Of a DNA stretch of 25,344 bases, positions 10,217-18,713 are shown piece by piece. Source of the stretch: Tritrichomonas musculus (lineage: Eukaryota > Parabasalia > Tritrichomonadida > Tritrichomonadidae); assembly GCA_039105265.1 (NCBI GenBank), contig JAPFFF010000348.1:1-25344 (forward strand). Direction: 5' to 3'. A program made the position numbers and the translations under genes. The first letter of the stretch is position 1. Each line of letters begins with the position of its first letter. Below the pieces are notes generated by a model, which was not told the origin of the DNA, did no database searches, and saw only the letters and a program-made list of their open reading frames with translations.

Positions 10217-10486
10217 ATGTCTAAATTAAATAGAAATAATTTTAAAGGTTTGAAACTTGATAAACTTTATAAATATATTGAATTAATTAATGAAAAACTT
10301 AACGTTACTCTTCATGAGTCGCCTTCATGGCAAGGTTCAGTTTCAAATTTAATGAAATTTTTAAATGAAAATAATTATATACAACATGAAGGTTTGAGAA
10401 TAAATGATAAATCAATTTCAAATTTTCATAAAATATATGTTGCAATGAGTTGTTTATTGATATTTAATATAGTGCATGCTAAATAA
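10217..10486 (+). CDS. small ORF of unknown function (89 aa)
   Basis: I do not recognise this protein. Residues 1-75 read like ordinary globular coding sequence, with mixed charge, SPSWQGSVSNLMKF and GLRINDKSISNFHK, rather than AT-rich noise. The last 14 residues are hydrophobic. No TCA+1YW initiator lies within about 40 nt of the ATG, and the stop is not followed by a clear TAAA overlap. It sits between transposon relics and may be a fragment of a larger gene or an element-encoded peptide. Expression is doubtful. Confidence 0.35.
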   Translation: MSKLNRNNFKGLKLDKLYKYIELINEKLNVTLHESPSWQGSVSNLMKFLNENNYIQHEGLRINDKSISNFHKIYVAMSCLLIFNIVHAK

Positions 10487-10633
10487 TTATAAAATATAAA
10501 CTTTTTTGTTGGTTATTAGTATTTTTTTTGGGGAATCGTATTTTTATATACCACTTTTTGAAAATTTTTTACTTTTTGAATACTTTTTTATACATTTTTT
10601 TATTCAATTTTTGCCAAATAATGAATAAATATA

Positions 10634-10735
10634 TGGTTCAAATAGCTTCCCGATTCATCCAGCAATTCAAGGAGCCTGATTCAGCTTCGCGCAGCCCTGT
10701 GGTGATCACTGGTGCGTATATTCCTGAAAAATTAT
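10634..10735. other. GC-rich coding-like patch of unknown origin
   Basis: About 100 bp with near 50% GC lie in a far more AT-rich context. On the plus strand it reads open from an ATG at 10633 (MVQIASRFIQQFKEP...), and on the minus strand a different frame is also open, so coding direction is unclear. It ends at GTGCGTA, which could imitate a 5' splice site, and TTAACAG occurs near 10819, but no partner exon is recognisable. It may be a captured gene fragment. Confidence 0.4.
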
Positions 10736-10812
10736 GTAAAAATAAAAAAAAAAAATTATATCAAAAAAAGCAAATAAAGAGAAAATTTAAATTTACGATT
10801 TTTTTTGGTTAA

Positions 10813-11983
10813 TTTTCTTAACAGAGTAAGTTAAATTTCACCTTAAGATGGCAGTTTTTTACTTTCCATGAAAACCATTCAAAAAGTGGCGTAGAAAAAA
10901 ACGATTGTCCATTTTTTTTTTTATTAAAAGCAAGGTACCAATGAAAGGATCCTTTTTATAATGGACTGAAAAATTTTTAAAATATGTAAAAATGATTAAT
11001 CATGATATTAATTCAAATTTTATAGATAATTATAATATGAATTTGGATTGATTATTTTTGGATTTCTTTGGGTTTAAAGCTGGATTCATTGGATAGTTAA
11101 GAACTTGCAGATTCACTAGGTTGGAAATCTTTCATTTACTAATTCAAATCCAATTCAAAAAAATAATTTAAAAAGAAAGAATTCTATGTTTTGTTTTGTT
11201 TCTAAATTTTTCACATTTTTTCATTAATAAAATTATAATTATGCTTAACGCTACCAAGGAATTATTTTCTTATATTTGATATTTATTTATTTCTAATTAA
11301 TATTATATTTATATCAAATAATGGATGATCGCATGCACTTTTTTAGCATCGTGAAATTATACAATTTTTCTAAAAATTTTAATCTTTTATTAAAAAAGTG
11401 CAAATGCTTAAAATAAAGTTTTATATTATATTATTATAAAATTATAAAACCTTTTCATCAATGAGAAAAATCAATTTGACAGTCCACTTTTTGAGTGGCC
11501 TTGTCCAAAAAATTTCGTTGCAGCTACTCTGCGATATGTAATTATTTGGCTTGTTTAATATCGATTTTCGATATTAATCGATGACCTATTTTTCTGATAT
11601 TGATATCAAATCTAAAATTTTATCTAAAATCTGTCTCAAAGAGCTTGTGACAAACATTTTAAATAAACACTGAAAAGAATTCATTTCTGTCCTAACCTGA
11701 GTGATTGTTTATGTGAATAGTACTGAAAAAATTTAAAAACATAAATGGTCAAAAATAATTCAAAAATAAACAATAAAAATCAAAAAAAGTTTTCATTTAG
11801 GTAGATAGTCTTTACTACCTTGAACGTGAAGTGTTTTTGATATATTCACTTTATCAAAAAAGTATTTTGGTAAAATGTTACAAATTTGAACACTTTCTTA
11901 GCAGTTTAATCTGGAACATTGATCATTTGCAAAATCTGGGCAATCAAGAAAAAATCTAGACTCATGAATATAATTCAACCTGA
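10813..11983. other. spacer with short inverted repeats
   Basis: No gene is seen. Near-palindromic words built on CCACTTTTTGAGTGG occur at 11485-11499 and, in related form, at 10875-10890. They could be ends of a Tc1/mariner-type element related to the transposase relic just downstream, but no target TA pair can be tied to them. A short perfect palindrome, TAATATCGA/TCGATATTA, lies at 11556-11576. Confidence 0.35.
11331..11407. repeat. 77-bp foldback (mini inverted repeat)
   Basis: The arms GCATGCACTTTTTTA (11331-11345) and TAAAAAAGTGCAAATGC (11391-11407) are complementary except for a 2-nt bulge, around an AT-rich 45-nt centre. It is probably a small MITE relic; no target duplication was found. 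Confidence 0.5.
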
Positions 11984-12340
11984 CTATTTCTTGGCCCGAA
12001 GGATTCTTGAAATAATTTGCGAATTTTTTCCTCCCTCTTTAAGTGATTCGCCTTTTAATTTAATGCATGTTTTGAATCAAATGAGTCTATTAATAAATTA
12101 ATAGTTGACATATGTATTTCTTCTCATACTTTTTTTTATTTTTTCAAATGACATTTCAAGCGTATCTATTTCTTCAAGATTTAATCGAAATTTTATAATA
12201 GCCCACAACATCTCTATTACGTTTAGATCAGGTGAGTTTGCAGGCCATTTAATATCGTCTTTTAAAATTATTTCATTCTTGAATAATTTTGTCATGAACA
12301 ACTCCTTTATAAGGTTCTTTAAAGTCAACTGCGAAACAAT
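11984..12340 (-). pseudogene. Tc1/mariner transposase remnant (C-terminal part)
   Basis: On the minus strand the signature WPANSPDLNVIEMLW is plain, the region around the third catalytic acidic residue of Tc1/mariner DD[D/E] transposases. It is followed by a helical tail. After a stop and frame change near 12098, a further matching tail (FKTCIKLKGESLKEGG and on to a stop at 11984) continues. Upstream the frame collides with a different transposase relic around 12275-12310, and the usual QDNAP.H block with the second Asp is missing. It is a dead fragment carrying at least one internal stop/frameshift and lacking the N-terminal two thirds. Confidence 0.75.
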
Positions 12341-12617
12341 GTGGACCAAAAGCTGCCTGCATTTTTAAACAGTGAAATCCGTATTTTCCTGAATAGTAAC
12401 TGATTTGATTTTTCTTTAGTCTAGGGATTCTTTGCACACAGTACATCGTGGAAAAAAATCGAAAAAGTTTACGATTTCTGGTGTCTTCTGATTTTATAAT
12501 CCATCGTATACCCCATCCTTCAAGAGTTTGTGAACATAATTCTATAGTACTGGTTATTGTTATCTGCATATAATTATCTGTAAAGTCAAATTGTTTTTTA
12601 GGCTGTGGAGAATTCAT
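12273..12617 (-). pseudogene. IS5/Harbinger-like DDE transposase remnant
   Basis: A 114-codon minus-strand frame contains STMYCVQRIPR, then YYSGKYGFHCLKMQ and KEPYKGVVHD. This spacing is like the DDE_Tnp_4 pattern DGT...I.RP...YYSGK...H..K.Q...PG..HD. The first catalytic Asp of the DGT motif is not present, and the frame ends where the mariner-type frame begins. It lacks the N-terminal DNA-binding part and the last catalytic region. The family call is by motif recognition only; the alternative is that both pieces are parts of one rearranged transposon. Confidence 0.5.
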
Positions 12618-12672
12618 TGCAATTTTAAAATGGCATGATGTACCCCAAAAAAAAAGTTTGAGGAAAGTAATA

Positions 12673-12688
12673 TTTATGTCTCTACCTT
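12673..12688 (+). repeat. 16-bp flanking direct repeat, left copy
   Basis: tttatgtctctacctt abuts the left TIR of the outer element and is identical to 22929-22944. The identity can be extended to 20 bp (aata in front), where the right copy overlaps the element end. It is a presumed target-site duplication of unusual length. Confidence 0.8.
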
Positions 12689-13375
12689 TATTCCAAGAGA
12701 AAATGAAGCCCCAGCTTTTTGAGAGGCCAAAAATTGAATGAATAAAAAATATAAAAATTTTAAAATGTTAAAAATGCGTTATATAAAACCAACAAAAACG
12801 AAATATAGCATTTAGTAAAACATATATAGAAAAAAAGCATAGAAAATAATTGAGAGGGAAGATTTTTTGAGTGTATTTTATATTTTCGCTAAAATGTATT
12901 CAAATTTGAAATAAACAAATTGAAAGAATTTCAGATGCACACAAAAAGCAAGATTATTTTTTCTATGATATTGAAAAAGCAAGATTATTTTTTCTATGAT
13001 ATTGAAAAATCAACTTCATAACGTATTATCTTCAAAGCTTTGTTATTGATGATTATGTTGTAAATGAGCAAGGATTAGTTAGATTAAAAAATTGAAAAAT
13101 TTTCCAAATTTGAAAAATTTTTATATCTTCACAAAAGTAAAGTTCGAAAAATTTTAATTGAATTATCGTATAAACAAAAAATATATTTATCTATTAATTT
13201 GACTAGCATCATACGAAAATAAAAATAAATAAATACAATAATATTGATCAATAAAAAATAAATATACTGGAATAAATAACAAATGTTTGAAAAATAGATT
13301 CGACTAATAAATTCCTTTGAATAAATCTATTCCAGCATATTAATTTCCTTTGAATCTATTAAAAAAGAGGCAAAT
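12689..13375 (+). repeat. outer element left TIR (687 bp)
   Basis: It is the reverse complement of 22242-22928, with the same length and no difference that I could find by reading. It is non-coding and contains a 31-bp tandem duplication. The shared region ends at gaggcaaat, after which the two sides diverge. Confidence 0.95.
12947..13008 (+). repeat. 31-bp tandem repeat, two copies, in the left TIR
   Basis: The unit starting agcaagattattttttcta occurs at 12947 and again at 12978 with no difference seen. The same doublet is present in the right TIR (about 22609-22670), so the duplication predates the copy in this locus or was spread by TIR homogenisation. It could be a recombinase-binding iteron. 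Confidence 0.85.
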
Positions 13376-13512
13376 TAAGTAAAAAATAATTAAAATGTTT
13401 AGTAACTTTTTTAATAAGATAAAAAATAAAAATAAATTGAAATTCACCTAATTTGACCTTTATGTTATTGTTCCCAATTTTTTAAAAATTTAAGGGTAAA
13501 GTTGGCTTTTCT

Positions 13513-15549
13513 TTTTTTTGAAATCTTTTAATTTATTCTATGTGCTGCTTGAATGAATTGTATGATCATTGAATTTATTTCTATGCAAATTCAATCTTTT
13601 CTGAGGGGCATTCAAATGTACAGAAAAAAAGGAGCTCCACAGAGCTATCAAATCAAATTTTCAACTTCTAATCAACACAGATGAACGTAAAATATTCTAA
13701 ATTTTGTATTTTTCTCAGAAAAATGAATAAAAAAGGAAAAAAATAAAATAACAAAAATTAGGATTATGCAATTATTACTTGAATGGTTTTTTATTAATAA
13801 AATTATGATATTATATATATATGCCATGCATCTATAAATATTTGTCAATTATTGTTAAACAATGCTACGTAGATGATGAGAAATAATGAATTTTTTTATA
13901 ATTTTGAAAACACCAATTCTTGATCTGCTAGTCCTCATGGAATTTGGATGAAATATTTTTTTAATATGAATATTTTACATCCATATTTGATGTCAACACT
14001 AAAAAATACATTTTTTTGGTAGGGATAAAATAATTTTGATTTTACAACATGAAAATTTTTATTTTTCAAGTCGGCTCTTGTAGAAGGAGAATTGTTAGAA
14101 ATCATTAAAGTGTATATATAATCGATACCAAATGTATTGATTAAAAATGCTTGATACAATAGTTGAAAAGCAAACAATTGAAAAATTTGGATAATGAAAA
14201 TTGCAGCATTTCGTAATAAAATGTTTTTATCGTATTTAATACTGCATAACAAATACCCTAATTTGATTTTGAAATCAATATATTGCCTTGAAAACGAAAA
14301 AAAAGCGTTTTGGAATGAAATCAGTTTTTATAAAAATAATGGATAATTGTAAAATTTGAATTAAAATTAAAATTTTAACTAAAATTTATTATTGCTCTTA
14401 TCTATTTATTATATTAATTAATATATTTACTAACATATAATATACTTATTATATTATTTAATTATAATAAATTAAAATGAATATATCATTTTATCACTAT
14501 TTAAATCGTGATAATGGCCATTTTAATTATTTTAACTTTTGATACAATTGAATAGTATTAAAAATAATTTTAGGTTTTTATTTCAATTTTTGGAAATATA
14601 TATAAATAAGCATATCTTATAATAATAATAACAATTTTAAATAAATTATTTGATATCTAGTAATATGGTCATAAATATAAGATGTTTTTAAAATCAATTT
14701 TTTATTTCAGGCAAAAAAATTTTTTTTTAACATTTTACTTTTTTTTTTTTATTTAGATGATTTTAATTTCTATTTTTAATTGGCTGAGTAATTAGAAAAA
14801 GTTTATCTGAAAATAGTTTTTAGAACTTTTTCAGTTTATACACGGTCAATGAGAAACTTTTTGATAAATCCTGAAATATTAAAAAGCGTGAATATCTATT
14901 CATGCTTTTTTATAGATTTATCAAATATTTTCTTTTTAGAAAAAATTCATAAAATTGGATTATCTTCGATTATTCCTCTCTAAAATTGTAAGAATTTTTT
15001 ATATTCCTTATTTTTTATTTAATTTGAATTTGAAAATAGTACATATCAAGCAAGATTATTAAAAAAATAAAAATTTGAGACAATCCTTTTAAAAAAAGTA
15101 TTAAAAAGTAAAAAAAAAAATTATCGATAATATGTTAATGGAAATATGGTTAAAAATGAAATAATATAAATATAAAGTTTTGAATTAGATTTATTTTTTT
15201 TTATACAAAACTTTATTGAAAATATATTCTCATAGGCTTTGAAATTATTGAAAAGTTATATGAATTCAAATATCCTCTTAATAATTTTAATTAAAATAAC
15301 TTAATGCAGCATTTTCAAAATACTTTATCATTGAATTAATATATATACAAATTTGTCATGCATATTTGTAGAACAAAAGCATTTTTTATTATGATTTATT
15401 TTTTAAGATAGAAACAATTGAATGAAATAATAAAAAATTAACATTCAATTATCTATGTTCTGACTTTTGAGAAAGTTGTGAAAATTTCAAAGAAAATTTT
15501 ATTACTTATGACTTTTTGTGAAGTTCAAAAATTTTAGTTTATATTTACT
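13513..15549. other. left non-coding part of the Kolobok-like element
   Basis: This is 2 kb of AT-rich DNA. The 105-residue minus frame 13935-14252 begins at a non-ATG codon, has no initiator and is biased in composition, so it is not called. A nested hairpin lies at 14860-14925; nothing else is supported. Confidence 0.5.
14860..14925. repeat. nested double hairpin
   Basis: The inner stem AAAAAGCGTGAAT / ATTCATGCTTTTT (14881-14893 with 14898-14910) has one G-T wobble and a 4-nt loop. It lies inside an outer stem TTTGATAAATC / GATTTATCAAA (14860-14870 with 14915-14925). The two coaxial stems suggest a structured RNA or a small foldback relic within the Kolobok-like element. Confidence 0.65.
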
Positions 15550-15555
15550 TCACTT
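15550..15555 (+). promoter_or_regulatory. Inr (TCACTT) of the Kolobok-like transposase gene
   Basis: A perfect TCA+1CTT with A+1 at 15552 lies 16 nt before the ATG at 15568. The element apparently uses the host RNA polymerase II initiator, and this site excludes an upstream TTG in the same frame as the start. Confidence 0.7.
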
Positions 15556-15567
15556 TTATTGTTTTTC

Positions 15568-17046
15568 ATGAATCAACATACATTAAGACATTCAACTTTT
15601 CAAGAATTATTAGAAAGAAATGTACACAAACCAAAAAACATTGAAAAGATCAAAAGAAACTTGAAAGAGATATTATCAATCATTATCAATGGATATGGCT
15701 ATGAAGGAATTGAATCTTATTGTTCTATGACAGAGAAATACATAATATCAAGAACAATATATTATGATTACTTGTTTTTAATTGATATTGTACTCAGAGA
15801 TTTAGCCGAAAAAGTTTGCCAAGAAAAATTGGATGAACTGAAAAAAACCACTCAAATAAAATTAGGCTTCGATGCTTCGTGGAGCCACCGAAGAAATGGT
15901 CAACACTGCCTTGGAATTTTAATGGATTTAAAGACTAACTTCATTATTTGTTTCCATCTTGTTCACCATGGGAAAGAACAAGCTGCCTCTTTAAGTTCCA
16001 CAGAAAAGCATTCAAAAAATATGGAAGGCATTTCATTGAACCATATCATCGAAAGGACACAAATAGACTCCTTAAGCAATCTAACTTTCATTCATGATTG
16101 CGATCTCACAGATCATAAATTAATATCAGAAAAACTTCCTCTTGCCAAAATTAAATTTGACACAAATCATTTATGCAAAAAAACCAAGAAAATTATAAAT
16201 CAAATTTGCATGAACGATCAAGATTTGAAAAACCTTAATGAATTAATTCAAAATTTTTTTTCAATTTTACTACATGACAAAAATTTTAATAATGAAGAAA
16301 AACTCCAGAAATGGGAAAGCATGCCAAACTATTTTATTGAACATGAGGATCTGGACCCAGAATATAATGCTAAAGCATTAAAAACACTAGATGAATTAAT
16401 CTCAGACATATCTGATACATTTAGTAAAGTTGATCCAGAGTATACTACCAACCCAATTGAGTCGTTTAACCATTCTCGTGCTTCAATAGCCAGCAAAAAC
16501 ACAGCCTTTAGAATTAGCTGGAGAATCCGTGCATATGTATCAATCATCAAATGGAATGTTCCATATTGGAAAAAAGCGATCTTTGATTCTTTTCAGTTAA
16601 CACTTCCTAATCATGTAATGTTACATGAAAAAGCTTTGGTAGAAACAAAAAGAAAGAAAGCCACAACAACAAAAACAGATGCATATAAAAAGAAAAGAGC
16701 AATCAAAAGAAAAATAAAAGCCAATAAGTACAAAGTCAGTTCAAAAGATAAGATGGTACACAATTATGCTGATGACATGCTTGAAGATATTTCTTCAATG
16801 GATGTGCGAAACAAAAGACGAAAAGGGAAGTTTTCACCCGTACAGCAATTGATTATTGATGCTATATCAGCATTAGCCACTGAAGATAAGCCATTTGTGC
16901 CGTACAACAAAATAATGAAATATATTACTACATACTTTGACACAAGCAAATATGCTCGACCTCAATTCGTAATTAGATCGCAGGTAACCAGACTAGTCAA
17001 CATGAACATTTTAATTCAAAAAAGATTTTCTTTTAAGCTTGTTTGA
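15568..17046 (+). CDS. Kolobok-like DDE transposase with C-terminal linker-histone (H15)-like domain
   Basis: This is a 492-aa transposase. The DDE core shows GFDASWS (Asp102), MDLKTNFII (119-127), SLSS...NMEG (141-154), HDCDL (Asp177/179), KFDTNHLCKK (196-205) and NPIESFN (Glu298), followed by an Arg/Trp-rich helix (314-330). The order of MD..T..II, SS..ME, D.D, D.NH..KK resembles Kolobok transposases, and TTAA flanks agree. Residues 360-392 are a Lys/Arg-rich linker like a histone H1 tail. Residues 422-492 (SPVQQLIIDAISAL, KIMKYI, VTRLVNMNILIQ, SFKL) match the H1/H5 globular winged-helix pattern, which binds nucleosome dyad DNA. No N-terminal THAP or zinc finger is seen. The start is set by an Inr 16 nt upstream; the stop is TGA. 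Transposase identity is firm, superfamily probable and the H15 call by pattern. Confidence 0.88.
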   Translation: MNQHTLRHSTFQELLERNVHKPKNIEKIKRNLKEILSIIINGYGYEGIESYCSMTEKYIISRTIYYDYLFLIDIVLRDLAEKVCQEKLDELKKTTQIKLGFDASWSHRRNGQHCLGILMDLKTNFIICFHLVHHGKEQAASLSSTEKHSKNMEGISLNHIIERTQIDSLSNLTFIHDCDLTDHKLISEKLPLAKIKFDTNHLCKKTKKIINQICMNDQDLKNLNELIQNFFSILLHDKNFNNEEKLQKWESMPNYFIEHEDLDPEYNAKALKTLDELISDISDTFSKVDPEYTTNPIESFNHSRASIASKNTAFRISWRIRAYVSIIKWNVPYWKKAIFDSFQLTLPNHVMLHEKALVETKRKKATTTKTDAYKKKRAIKRKIKANKYKVSSKDKMVHNYADDMLEDISSMDVRNKRRKGKFSPVQQLIIDAISALATEDKPFVPYNKIMKYITTYFDTSKYARPQFVIRSQVTRLVNMNILIQKRFSFKLV

Positions 17047-18612
17047 CGAAATCAATTGATGATCATCAAACAATTATTTGATAATAAACATTCTTCTTAT
17101 TACATTTATTTACTTTTTATTCTCCATATCTTTTGCTTTATTATGTTTATATAAATCTATTTATTCTATAAGAGATATTTTAAAAATAAAAAAAAAATAA
17201 AATTCAAAAGTTTATACAAATTATATGTATTTTTCTATGGTTTACATTTTTAATCTTATGAAAATAAAAGAAAAAAAATATTGAAAAATATGGATGATAG
17301 AAGCATTTCTAGAGGTTTTTAACACTTGGATATGAAACTAGAGATAAATAGGAGATCAATAGTAGTATAACTGGCGTTTGGTCAAGAACCTATTGTATGG
17401 GATATACATATGGATTTGAAAAAACTGAAAGAATATGAAAGGTTAGACTCTTTTGTTGATTTTTTTTTGGTATTTTGATTGCTGTTCATGGACTCTTTGT
17501 TCGAATTTGGAGAATTCAAATTTGAATTTTCCCAAATGATAAATAATCGAAAAAAGTAATCGTTTTTTTTTTTATTTAAAGTTTTTTATTTCAAGATCCT
17601 TAAAAAAAATTATATTACATATATATATTTGATATATATATATAAACAATTTATATATATGTTTAATTAATAATATTGATAATATGCTAATTAACTATAT
17701 AAAGAGATAAAAACATATGAATTCAAAATCAGTTTAAATTATTAATTTTTTCTCAAAATATGAAATTTATAACAGATTTGTTTTTTATTAATTAATATAA
17801 TCAATCAAAATAATAGTTATATTTGCATGATAATATTTATACAATTTGTGAGAAAGAATTACTAATTTTGAGAGTGCTAACCCTTATTTTAATTCAAAAA
17901 CTGAAATATAATATATAGAATTTATTTGATTATTTTTTTATTAGTATCTTTGGATATAAATTGGATCAACTATTAATATTTATTTATAATGTTATATTTA
18001 TAAATATTACATTAATAATCATATCATTGGAGTATTTGATAAAAATTTAATTAATTTAATTTATAAATACTGGCATAAAATAAAGATATTTGATCAATCT
18101 ATGTCATATAATATTATATTTATTACCTAGATATAATATTTAATTCTTTATGCCAGAAAAATATAGAGATAATCTGACAATTATGTTTAATTTTTGAACA
18201 AATATAATCTATAATTGTATATTAGCACGCAACAAAATATATTAAATATTTAGATATCATATATATTTATAGATATTCAAAATGGCTAAATAAAAGTATT
18301 TTTATATAAATGAAAAATATTCTCAATTTTTTGAAAGAATGTTTTTTTTATTCAATTATTTGAGGCAATTGAAATGTAAAAAAATTGATATTTTTACAAA
18401 TTCTCTTGTTTATAATATAAAATATATTTTAACAAAACATTAAACAAATCAAATATATATATTAATGTATATATATATAAAATAATTAATTTAAAATTTT
18501 TATTTGAAAAGATATATAAATATTTATCATATTTTAAAGGAATTTCTAATTTGCCATTAGCAAAAACTCATAGAATATTTTGAAAGATATTACAAAAAGT
18601 GGGGAAAAGTTG
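17047..18612. other. right non-coding part of the Kolobok-like element
   Basis: This is AT-rich DNA between the transposase stop and the right TIR, with no ORF. It includes the short inverted repeat at 18070-18156 and many TATATA runs. TAAA-type 3'-end signals are abundant and not diagnostic. Confidence 0.5.
18070..18156. repeat. 87-bp element-like inverted repeat (CTGGCATAAA ends)
   Basis: CTGGCATAAA at 18070-18079 and its exact reverse complement at 18147-18156 bracket an AT-rich 67-bp core. It could be a tiny MITE or an internal hairpin. No duplicated flank was found. Confidence 0.45.
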
Positions 18613-18713
18613 AGAAAAGCCAACTTTACCCTTAAATATCTTTAAAATTATAATAGAAATAATAAAAAATAAATAATAAATAATAAATAAAATTAATAAT
18701 TAATATGTTTTTA

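Larger units (their letters stand above)
13494..18631. mobile_element. Kolobok-like DNA transposon nested in the outer element, 5.14 kb
   Basis: The ends are a 19-bp perfect TIR, GGGTAAAGTTGGCTTTTCT, at 13494-13512, with the reverse complement at 18613-18631. TTAA occurs directly outside at 13490-13493 and 18632-18635. TTAA targets are typical of Kolobok and piggyBac, and the transposase pattern favours Kolobok. It carries one gene (15568-17046, plus). About 2.1 kb on the left and 1.6 kb on the right of the gene are AT-rich and hold no convincing ORF. It sits 78 bp past the integrase stop, between gene and left TIR, so it inserted after the outer element. The intact gene and perfect ends imply a young, possibly active copy. 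Confidence 0.85.

Noticed and set aside
10875-11498. Possible Tc1/mariner element bounded by CCACTTTTTGAGTGG-like words
   Set aside because: The words are near-palindromic, so orientation is ambiguous. No TA target pair fits, and nothing coding lies between them.
13935-14252. 105-residue minus-strand frame
   Set aside because: It has a non-ATG start, no initiator and an Ile/Phe-rich composition typical of AT-rich noise.
15559-15567. Upstream start of the transposase at a TTG codon
   Set aside because: TTG starts are not expected in trichomonads, and the ATG at 15568 has the Inr 16 nt upstream.
13494-18631. Inner element as piggyBac
   Set aside because: TTAA flanks would allow it, but the transposase motifs (SS..ME, D.NH..KK, IESFN) do not look like piggyBac and resemble Kolobok.
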